DNA of 12,908 nucleotides from Alphaproteobacteria bacterium (GTDB lineage Bacteria; Pseudomonadota; Alphaproteobacteria; Rhizobiales; Beijerinckiaceae). Position numbers and translations under genes: made by a program. This document shows, in pieces, positions 6,988 to 12,908 of this stretch. The stretch lies in NCBI GenBank assembly GCA_009921785.1, contig RFXE01000027.1, positions 1 to 12,908 on the forward strand. Direction: 5' to 3'. How positions within the stretch are numbered: the stretch's first letter is position 1; each line of letters opens with the position of its first letter. The notes under the pieces were generated by a model, which worked only from the letters and a program-made list of their open reading frames with translations, made no database searches and was not told where the DNA came from.

Positions 6988-9351
6988 TTATTCAGCGGCC
7001 AATTTGCGGGCACCCTTCTGGCAAGCTTGCCAGACGGCGTAAGGCGTTGCCGGCATCGGCACGTCTTCATGACCCACAGCATCGGTGATCGCATTGATGA
7101 CGGCTGGCGGAGCAGCAATCGCGCCCGCTTCACCGCAGCCCTTAATACCAAGCGGATTAGTCGTGCATGGCGTATTCGTCATGCCGATATCGAAGCTCGG
7201 CAAGTCATCCGCGCGCGGCATGGTGTAGTCCATGTAAGACGCGGTAACGAGCTGACCATCCGCATTGTAATGTGCGCCTTCGAGAAGTGCTTGGCCGACA
7301 CCTTGTGCGATGCCGCCATGCACCTGCCCTTCAACAATCATCGGATTAATGACATTGCCGAAGTCGTCGACAGCAGTCCATTTTACGATGTCGGTCGTGC
7401 CCGTATCGGGATCGATTTCGACTTCGCAAATGTGAACACCCGACGGGAAGGTGAAGTTGGTCGGATCGTAGAACGCGCCTTCCTTCAAGCCGGGCTCAAG
7501 ATCCTGCCCGTTGAATTTATGCGCGATATAGGCCTGAAGCGCGACTTCGCCGAAAGCGAGCGACTTGTCGGTGCCGGCAACTGAGAAACGTCCATCCTTG
7601 AATTGAATGTCCTTCTCAGCAGCTTCGAGCGCATAGGCCGCAACCTTCTTGCCCTTGGCGATGACCTTATCAACTGCTTTCACAATCGCAGACATGCCGA
7701 CGGCGCCGGAGCGTGAGCCGTATGTGCCCATGCCGAACTGCACCTTATCGGTGTCGCCATGCACAACCGCGACCGAGTCGATGTCGATGCCGAGACGATC
7801 AGCAACCAATTGCGCGAAGGTCGTCTCATGACCTTGACCATGCGAGTGCGAACCCGTGAGCACTTCAACCGTGCCAACCGGATTGACGCGGATTTCAGCC
7901 GATTCCCAAAGACCAACACCGGCACCGAGTGAACCAACCGCTGCCGACGGCGCGATGCCGCAGGCTTCGATATAGGCTGAGAAGCCGATACCGCGCAGTT
8001 TGCCATTCTTGGCCGAGTCTTTCTTGCGCTTGGCGAAGTTTTTGTAATCCGCCATTTCAAGCGCAAGATCGAGCGACGCTGTATAGTTGCCCGTGTCATA
8101 GGCCATGATCACCGGCGTCTGATGCGGGAAGCTCTTGATGAAGTTCTTCCGACGGAAGGTTGCGGGATCGGTTCCCGTTTCGCGCGCAGCCTTTTCGATG
8201 ATGCGTTCGACGAGGAAGGTCGCTTCCGGACGGCCCGCGCCACGATAGGCGTCGACCGGTGCGGTTGTTGTGTAGATGCCTTCAACTTCGACATAGATCG
8301 CCGGAATATCATACTGACCCGACAGAAGCGGCGCGTAGAGATAAGTCGGAACGCAGCTTGAGAAGGTCGAAAGATAGGCGCCGAGATTGGCTTTTGTCTG
8401 AACGCGAAGGCCAAGAATTTTGCCCTTATCGTCAAGCGCCAATTCTGCATGCGAAATATGGTCGCGACCATGCGCATCCGAGAGGAAGGCTTCTGTACGA
8501 TCAGCCGTCCATTTCACCGGACGACCCACTTTCTTCGATGCCCATACGCAAACAGTTTCTTCGGCATAGATGAAGATCTTTGAACCGAAACCACCACCGA
8601 CGTCCGGCGCAATCACACGCAGCTTATGTTCTGGTGCAATGCCAACGAAGGCTGAGAGAACAAGGCGTGCGACATGCGGATTTTGGCTGGTTGTGTAGAG
8701 CGTATAAACGCCCGTGCCTGCATCAAAATCACCAATCGCTGCGCGTGGTTCCATCGCATTCGGAATGAGGCGGTTATTGACGAGATCAATCTTCGTTACA
8801 TGCTTGGCTTTCGAGAACGCCGCGTCAGTCGCCGCTTTGTCACCAAGATGCCAATCATAAACAACGTTATCCGGTGCGACATCGTGAATGGCCGCCGAGC
8901 TCTTAGCTTTGTTCATATCAACAACAGCGGGGAGCACTTGATAATCAACAACGATCTTTTCAGCCGCGTCTTTGGCTTGTGCATAGGTATCTGCAATCAC
9001 AACAGCCACGTGATCGCCGACATAACGCACTTTGCCTTGCGCGAGCGCCGGATGGGCGCCTGCCTTCATTGGCGAGCCGTCCTTGTTGTGGATCATCCAA
9101 CCGCAGATCAAACCGCCGATTTTATCCGCAGCCAAATCGTCGCCTGTCAAAACGCCCAATACACCCGGCGCTGATTTTGCGGCCGAGATATCAAGTTTCT
9201 TGATGGTGGCATGGGCATGGGGCGACCGCAGGAAGTAGGCATGCGCCTGATCCTGACGATTGATGTCATCCGTATATTGACCCTTACCGGTGATAAAGCG
9301 GAAATCTTCCTTGCGGAGTACCGGTGCTCCGACGCCTGTCTTGGCACTCAT
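6988..9351 (-). CDS. coxL: Form II CO dehydrogenase-type large (molybdopterin) subunit
   Basis: A 787-residue xanthine-oxidase-family Mo subunit. The N-terminal a/b-hammerhead domain (about 20-140) is followed by the Moco domains: VGGGFGSK at 251-258, the active-site loop AYRGAGR at 368-374, QGHETTFAQL in the middle, and the catalytic glutamate in GCGEAGAI (Glu741). AYRGAGR defines form II CoxL; form I has AYxCSFR with the copper-binding cysteine, which is absent here. The enzyme therefore should carry a plain sulfido-Mo centre. CO oxidation by form II has been reported in bradyrhizobia but is disputed as a general trait, so an aldehyde or heterocycle substrate is possible. The start is supported by GGGAG eight or nine bases upstream. 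It lies 73 bases after coxS. Confidence 0.95.
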   Translation of the reverse strand: MSAKTGVGAPVLRKEDFRFITGKGQYTDDINRQDQAHAYFLRSPHAHATIKKLDISAAKSAPGVLGVLTGDDLAADKIGGLICGWMIHNKDGSPMKAGAHPALAQGKVRYVGDHVAVVIADTYAQAKDAAEKIVVDYQVLPAVVDMNKAKSSAAIHDVAPDNVVYDWHLGDKAATDAAFSKAKHVTKIDLVNNRLIPNAMEPRAAIGDFDAGTGVYTLYTTSQNPHVARLVLSAFVGIAPEHKLRVIAPDVGGGFGSKIFIYAEETVCVWASKKVGRPVKWTADRTEAFLSDAHGRDHISHAELALDDKGKILGLRVQTKANLGAYLSTFSSCVPTYLYAPLLSGQYDIPAIYVEVEGIYTTTAPVDAYRGAGRPEATFLVERIIEKAARETGTDPATFRRKNFIKSFPHQTPVIMAYDTGNYTASLDLALEMADYKNFAKRKKDSAKNGKLRGIGFSAYIEACGIAPSAAVGSLGAGVGLWESAEIRVNPVGTVEVLTGSHSHGQGHETTFAQLVADRLGIDIDSVAVVHGDTDKVQFGMGTYGSRSGAVGMSAIVKAVDKVIAKGKKVAAYALEAAEKDIQFKDGRFSVAGTDKSLAFGEVALQAYIAHKFNGQDLEPGLKEGAFYDPTNFTFPSGVHICEVEIDPDTGTTDIVKWTAVDDFGNVINPMIVEGQVHGGIAQGVGQALLEGAHYNADGQLVTASYMDYTMPRADDLPSFDIGMTNTPCTTNPLGIKGCGEAGAIAAPPAVINAITDAVGHEDVPMPATPYAVWQACQKGARKLAAE

Positions 9352-9424
9352 GGTGTCATCTCCCTCGCGAGCTTTTTCAAAAAGACGCTTGATTGTTTCT
9401 GGGACTAAAAACCGTAGACAATAA

Positions 9425-9892
9425 TCACTTCATTGCCGCAGCGCCTTGGGCGACTGCCTTAACAATGTTGTGATAGCCGGTGCAGCGGCAGATATTGCCT
9501 TCGAGCTCTTCACGGATCGTGTGCTCGTCGAGCTTGTTCCCCTTGCGGTTCACAATATCGATCGCCGACATGATCATGCCCGGTGTGCAGAAGCCGCATT
9601 GAAGACCGTGATTCTCACGGAAGGCTGCCTGCATAGGATGGAGATTATCCGCTGTGCCGATCCCCTCGATCGTTGTCACAGTCGCACCATCACAGGATAC
9701 AGCCAAAGTTGTGCAGCTTTTTACTGCACGGCCATTCACATGGACCACGCAAGCGCCGCATTGGCTCGTGTCACAGCCAACATGCGTGCCTGTCAGATGC
9801 AAATGTTCACGAAGAAATTGAGCAAGCAAGGTGCGCGGATCAACTGTCGCGGAAACCTGTTTGCCATTGACCGTCATCGAGACGCTAGCCAT
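9425..9892 (-). CDS. coxS: CO dehydrogenase-type small subunit ([2Fe-2S])
   Basis: A 155-residue iron-sulfur subunit with both [2Fe-2S] sites complete: plant-ferredoxin type Cys40, Cys45, Cys48 and Cys60 (GCDTSQCGAC...SC), and the helical-bundle site Cys99, Cys102, Cys135 and Cys137 (CGFCTPGM, NICRCTGYHNIV). It relays electrons from the Mo centre in CoxL to FAD in CoxM. It is the first gene of the operon. The ATG has an excellent GGAGG ribosome site seven bases upstream. Upstream lies the divergent control region shared with the aconitase X genes. Confidence 0.95.
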   Translation of the reverse strand: MASVSMTVNGKQVSATVDPRTLLAQFLREHLHLTGTHVGCDTSQCGACVVHVNGRAVKSCTTLAVSCDGATVTTIEGIGTADNLHPMQAAFRENHGLQCGFCTPGMIMSAIDIVNRKGNKLDEHTIREELEGNICRCTGYHNIVKAVAQGAAAMK

Positions 9893-9963
9893 GGACGCTC
9901 CTCCAGTTATAGAATCGGCGCCTCATGGACGCCATTCTTTTAATTCATGCTACCAAGGGCGAG

Positions 9964-9989
9964 ATTATACCCGAAACAGGCGCGGTCAA
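9964..9989 (-). promoter_or_regulatory. Candidate coxS promoter
   Basis: Reading toward coxS, TTGACC (9989-9984) is followed after 14 bases by a perfect TATAAT (9969-9964), about 70 bases before the coxS ATG. The -10 is consensus, but the spacer is three bases shorter than usual. That suggests either an activator-dependent promoter or that the -35 match is coincidental. Confidence 0.4.
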
Positions 9990-10062
9990 GACAGCCGAGA
10001 CCCGTTTAAGGAACGAATTTGACGCAAACATGTAGAAAATAGTCGCAGTTTTGCTGTATATA

Positions 10063-10079
10063 GGTCAGTAATATTGACC
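10063..10079. promoter_or_regulatory. Near-perfect palindrome, candidate operator
   Basis: GGTCAGTAATATTGACC is a 17-base inverted repeat with one mismatched pair, 51 bases before the aconitase X start. A related half-site (TAGTCAGTTGA, 10093-10103) follows, and another GGTCAA occurs at 9984-9989 in the coxS promoter. The shape fits a dimeric transcription factor such as a GntR or LysR member; no regulator gene is present in the window. The stem is too AT-rich in the centre and has no T-run, so a terminator is unlikely. Confidence 0.45.
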
Positions 10080-10129
10080 AAATCGGACGATATAGTCAGT
10101 TGATTTAGAAGAAGGTTCGGACAAACACT

Positions 10130-11386
10130 ATGGCGCTTCACTTCACAAAAGACGACGAGGCCATTCTCGCAGGCCACAAGGGTATGGGCGCAAAAATGGC
10201 GCTCAGAATTGTCGCCGAAACAGCCCGGTTGATGAGCGCGCCGCGCCTTATCCCGATTGCATCAGCCCATATCGACGGTGCGCTTTATCATGGTGACTCA
10301 GGCACACTCTTTGCCGAGAAACTGGTCGAAGGAGAAGCAAAAGTCGCCGTACGTTCGACTTTGAATGTCGGAGCTCTTGATCTGATGGGCTGCTCGAAAC
10401 AGCGCCTGCCGCCTCATGAGCGCGACATGGCCAAGCGCATGATGCGCGCCTATGAAAAAATGGGCTGTGAACCATCTTGGACCTGCTCCCCCTATCAAGC
10501 CGGTCATCGCCCTGCGCTCGGAAGCGATGTCGCCTGGGGTGAATCAAACGCCGTGGTTTTTTGTAATTCGGTGCTTGGTGCGCGCACCAATCGCTATGGT
10601 GACTTTCTTGACATCGCCTGCGCCATTGCGGGCCGCGCGCCAGATTATGGTTTGCATCGCACGGAAAATCGCCGCGCCCGTTTTGTAATTGATGTCTCAG
10701 GACTTTCCGAACAACTTCGCCGCGCCGATATTTTTTATCCTGTGCTAGGCACTTGGTTCGGCCTCGAGATGACGAATGACATTGGCGTTGTCGATGGCCT
10801 GCAAGGCTTTCCGAATGAGGACAATCTCAAAGCCTTCGGCGCGGCGTCTGCCTCTTCCGGCGGCGTCGGACTCTTTCACATCGCGGGTGTCACGCCCGAA
10901 GCGCCAACGGTTGAGGCTGCGCTTCAAGGTCAAAAGCCAGAGAAAGTCATTCGCGTCACGATTGATATGGTACTCGGTGCCTTAAAGAGGCTCTCGAATG
11001 CGTCAAGCGAAGCAATTGATGCCATTGCCATCGGCAGTCCGCATCTCTCATTGGATGAAACGCATGCTCTGTTGACGCTTCTCAATGGCCGCAAAGTTGC
11101 GCGTCCATTTTTTGCGTGCACGGGGCGGCATGTGCTCCGCTCAATTGAAGCCGACGGCACACGTTCAAAACTTGAATCTCTTGGCATCACCATTGTTGCT
11201 GATACATGCGTGGTTGTTACACCGATGCTGCCGGAAGGGGGCGGCGTCCTTATGACCAATTCTGGAAAATTCGCGCATTATGCCACCGGCAATACTGGTT
11301 ACACGGTGCAATATGGATCGCTTAAAGATTGCGTGGAAAGTGCGGTTTCTGGCCATGTCATTCGCGATGGAGGGCTTTGGCAATGA
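10130..11386 (+). CDS. Aconitase X large (catalytic) subunit, probable cis-3-hydroxy-L-proline dehydratase
   Basis: A 418-residue AcnX catalytic subunit (DUF521). Recognisable stretches are SAHIDGALYHG (45-55), GCEPSWTCSPYQAG (112-125), WGESNAVVFCNSVLGARTNR (136-155), a central IAIGSPHLS (299-307) and ADTCVVVTPM (357-366). Candidate Fe/FeS ligands are Cys119, Cys145 and Cys360 with nearby acidic residues. Bacterial AcnX has been shown to dehydrate cis-3-hydroxy-L-proline to delta-1-pyrroline-2-carboxylate, and it can be one fused chain or two subunits; this is the two-gene form. Archaeal relatives are phosphomevalonate dehydratases, unlikely here. The stop overlaps the small-subunit start as ATGA. 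A purine-rich GAAGAAGG lies rather far (about 14 bases) before the ATG, so translation initiation may be modest. Confidence 0.9.
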   Translation: MALHFTKDDEAILAGHKGMGAKMALRIVAETARLMSAPRLIPIASAHIDGALYHGDSGTLFAEKLVEGEAKVAVRSTLNVGALDLMGCSKQRLPPHERDMAKRMMRAYEKMGCEPSWTCSPYQAGHRPALGSDVAWGESNAVVFCNSVLGARTNRYGDFLDIACAIAGRAPDYGLHRTENRRARFVIDVSGLSEQLRRADIFYPVLGTWFGLEMTNDIGVVDGLQGFPNEDNLKAFGAASASSGGVGLFHIAGVTPEAPTVEAALQGQKPEKVIRVTIDMVLGALKRLSNASSEAIDAIAIGSPHLSLDETHALLTLLNGRKVARPFFACTGRHVLRSIEADGTRSKLESLGITIVADTCVVVTPMLPEGGGVLMTNSGKFAHYATGNTGYTVQYGSLKDCVESAVSGHVIRDGGLWQ

Positions 11387-11781
11387 AAGCGCATGTATTG
11401 ATCGCGGGCGAAGCCCAAGGTGAAGTGCTTGCTTTATCGCATCCGATTTCTTTTTGGGGCGGTGTTGATCCGCGAACAGGCGACATCATCGATGCACGCC
11501 ATCCCGAACGCGGCAAAAATATTGCGGGTAAAATTCTCGCTCTCCCCGGCATGATCGGATCATCATCAGCCGCCGCTGTGATGCTTGAACTTATTCATGC
11601 AGGCAAAGCGCCTGCGGCCCTCATCATGCCCGAGCCCGATGCCATTCTATTGCTCGGTGTGATCGTCGCGCATGAAATGGAGTGGCCCAATTGTCCGGCC
11701 TTCGCGCTTGATAAAAACACCCAGAAAAGCTTGCAGGGGAAGACTATCCACATCGCGAGTGATGGCGAAATAAAGATCTAA
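11383..11781 (+). CDS. Aconitase X small (swivel) subunit
   Basis: A 132-residue AcnX small subunit (DUF126), the swivelling domain that closes over the active site. It shows GGVDPRTGDIID (26-37), HPERGKNIAGK (40-50) and the LPGMIGSSSAAAV stretch (54-66). The GSSS serines (59-62) are the likely counterpart of the catalytic serine of aconitase swivel domains. The start at 11383 is chosen because it gives the ATGA overlap with the large subunit and has AGGG upstream; a longer in-frame reading from 11329 would lie wholly inside the upstream gene. It ends tail-to-tail with the hydrolase gene, sharing four bases. Confidence 0.9.
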   Translation: MKAHVLIAGEAQGEVLALSHPISFWGGVDPRTGDIIDARHPERGKNIAGKILALPGMIGSSSAAAVMLELIHAGKAPAALIMPEPDAILLLGVIVAHEMEWPNCPAFALDKNTQKSLQGKTIHIASDGEIKI

Positions 11782-12551
11782 ATCATCCGCTCAACCGCCC
11801 GGATGAGAAGATCAAGATCTTCAGGCCGCGAGAGGCGATGATCGCCTTCCGGCACATAGGACACGGTGACATCCGCCATCGGCAAATGATTGAGCAAGCG
11901 CTCGCAATGGGTGACAGGCACGTCAGGATCTTTCACGCCTTGCAGAATATGCACCGGCGCATGCGGCGTGATCGGCGCGCCAAACATTAAATGCGCGCGC
12001 CCATCTTCAATAAATTTTTTAGTGATCGGATAGGGATCGCCATAGGCTGAAGGTTGATAATAAACACCTTCACGAAGGATCGTCTGTTTCACGCTTTCAG
12101 AAAAAGCGTTCCACATCAGCTCTTCGGTAAAATCGACGGCAGGCGCGATCAACACGAGGCCTTTCGGATCGGGCTTGCCGAGACGATGCCGTTCACGCGT
12201 TGCAAGCAACGTAATCCATCCGCCCATCGACGACCCCACGATCACCGGTCGCGCCTCACCAAGTGACTCAAGAACCGCAAGCGTGTCAGCGAGCCAGTCG
12301 CTCAATGTCATGTCTTCAAAATCACCCGGACTTTCGCCATGCGCGCTATAATCGAAGCGGATCATGGGTAGTCCGCGCTCTGCGGCAAAATTGTCGAGAG
12401 CGAGCGCCTTTGTTGACATCATGTCCGAGCGAAAGCCGCCTACCCAAAGAATCGGCGTGCCCTTCCCTGGCCGCCGCCTTAGCGCGATCCGTCGCCCAGG
12501 CATCGTCGGAACGGTCAGCCATTCCGGCGCATCGGGTACGTGTGAGCTCAT
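11778..12551 (-). CDS. Alpha/beta hydrolase, ABHD10-like
   Basis: A 257-residue cytosolic serine hydrolase. The nucleophile elbow GSSMGG (106-111) gives Ser108. The likely acid is Asp208 or Asp210 in GVKDPDVP, and the base is His238 in EGDHRLSR. The N-terminal LWVGGFRSDMMSTKA (35-49) and FDYSAHGES (66-74) resemble the ABHD10 group (acyl-protein thioesterase/esterase). The ATG at 12551 is preferred over a TTG at 12560 because AGAGGA lies nine bases before the ATG and directly abuts the TTG. No secretion signal is visible. It is transcribed against the surrounding hydroxyproline-type genes, so a role with them is not established; the substrate is unknown. Confidence 0.88.
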   Translation of the reverse strand: MSSHVPDAPEWLTVPTMPGRRIALRRRPGKGTPILWVGGFRSDMMSTKALALDNFAAERGLPMIRFDYSAHGESPGDFEDMTLSDWLADTLAVLESLGEARPVIVGSSMGGWITLLATRERHRLGKPDPKGLVLIAPAVDFTEELMWNAFSESVKQTILREGVYYQPSAYGDPYPITKKFIEDGRAHLMFGAPITPHAPVHILQGVKDPDVPVTHCERLLNHLPMADVTVSYVPEGDHRLSRPEDLDLLIRAVERMI

Positions 12552-12605
12552 AAACGACAATCCTCTTTCAGCCCTGTGCAGGACGGCGCCCGCCCGCTTG
12601 GAGAG

Positions 12606-12622
12606 AGCACCCTTCCGGTGCT
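12606..12622. promoter_or_regulatory. Inverted repeat in the hydrolase/DapA divergent region
   Basis: AGCACC (12606-12611) and GGTGCT (12617-12622) form a 6-bp inverted repeat with a 5-base centre, 40 bases before the DapA-family start. It falls within the spacer of a weak promoter-like pair (TTGGAG at 12598, TATAGC at 12622), where a bound repressor would block initiation. It could equally be a small leader hairpin. The rest of 12552-12661 holds only the two ribosome sites. Confidence 0.25.
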
Positions 12623-12661
12623 ATAGCCCCTCCACGCTGCTTTCAATAAGGAATTAAAATC

Positions 12662-12908
12662 ATGTCGAATGCGCTCTGGAACGGTGTTTTTCCGGCTGTC
12701 ACCACAAAATTCACCACGGACGACCGGCTGGATATCGCCGAAATGGAACGCTGTTTTGCACTGCAGCGTGATGCGGGCGTTGATGGACTGATCGTTTGCG
12801 GCTCACTCGGCGAAGCCTCGACACTTGATCCGGAAGAAAAACTTGAAGTGCTCAAAACCGCACTCCGCGTAGCCAATGGCAAAATGCCCGTGTTGATGAC
12901 TGTGGTTG
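12662..12908 (+). CDS. DapA-family aldolase/deaminase, N-terminal fragment (possibly hydroxyproline pathway)
   Basis: Partial gene: 82 codons, running off the right edge. The protein begins MSNALWNGVFPAVTTKF and has the DHDPS/N-acetylneuraminate lyase family signature GLIVCGSLGEASTLDPEEK near residues 42-60 (the GxxGE substrate-carboxylate loop). The Schiff-base lysine and catalytic tyrosine lie beyond the window. AAGGA sits nine bases before the ATG. Given the aconitase X genes nearby, delta-1-pyrroline-4-hydroxy-2-carboxylate deaminase of the trans-4-hydroxyproline pathway is my favoured guess. True DapA, keto-deoxy-glucarate dehydratase or another lyase cannot be excluded from the N-terminus. 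Confidence 0.82.
   Translation, partial: MSNALWNGVFPAVTTKFTTDDRLDIAEMERCFALQRDAGVDGLIVCGSLGEASTLDPEEKLEVLKTALRVANGKMPVLMTVV

Noticed and set aside
8674..9174. 166-codon plus-strand open frame inside coxL
   Set aside because: Lies wholly antisense to a well-conserved part of coxL; no domain, ribosome site or neighbour supports it.
9368..9384. CTTTTTCAAAAAG short palindrome in the coxS-coxL gap
   Set aside because: A five- to six-base AT stem with a one-base loop cannot form a stable hairpin, and no related copy is seen nearby.
9446..9943. 165-codon plus-strand open frame opposite coxS
   Set aside because: Antisense to the [2Fe-2S] subunit, whose eight cluster cysteines are all present; composition and content look like a shadow frame.

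Overview
The window looks like a piece of a chromosome from an alphaproteobacterium, most likely Hyphomicrobiales (Rhizobiales). This is inferred from the gene set (a form II aerobic CO dehydrogenase-type operon with XdhC, CoxD and CoxE accessory genes, a two-subunit aconitase X, an FeS-type photolyase-like gene), the moderately high GC with alphaproteobacterial codon choice, and a GC-rich palindromic intergenic element of a style common in that order. No mobile element, CRISPR array, tRNA or rRNA was seen. Both ends cut through genes.

Region 1 (1-1077) is a small locus with three parts. The N-terminus of an iron-sulfur photolyase/cryptochrome-like protein and an SDR-fold protein form an overlapping pair on the minus strand. 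A roughly 50-residue DUF2256 zinc-ribbon-like gene diverges from them on the plus strand. The SDR protein lacks the usual catalytic tyrosine. Region 2 (1078-1258) is a convergent intergenic stretch carrying a compound C-tract/G-tract inverted repeat.

Region 3 (1259-9892, minus strand) is a large molybdenum-hydroxylase operon. In transcription order it holds coxS ([2Fe-2S] subunit), coxL (molybdopterin subunit with the form II AYRGAGR loop), coxM (FAD subunit), a strong hairpin, then maturation genes: coxD (MoxR-type AAA+), coxE (VWA), an XdhC N-terminal-domain protein, an XdhC Rossmann-domain protein, a MoeA/MogA-like molybdopterin-binding protein and a MocA/MobA-like nucleotidyltransferase. 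The last seven cistrons overlap or nearly abut, so translational coupling is likely. The S-L-M order and the active-site loop agree on form II. True CO oxidation by form II enzymes is uncertain and the substrate may be something else.

Region 4 (9893-10129) is the divergent control region. It has a plausible coxS promoter and a near-perfect 17-bp palindrome on the side of the rightward operon.

Region 5 (10130-12908) holds the large and small subunits of aconitase X (probable cis-3-hydroxy-L-proline dehydratase) overlapping by ATGA, an ABHD10-like alpha/beta hydrolase in opposite orientation, and the start of a DapA-family aldolase/deaminase. The last may be a pyrroline-hydroxycarboxylate deaminase of hydroxyproline breakdown. 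Together these suggest hydroxyproline catabolism sharing a control region with a molybdenum hydroxylase of uncertain substrate.
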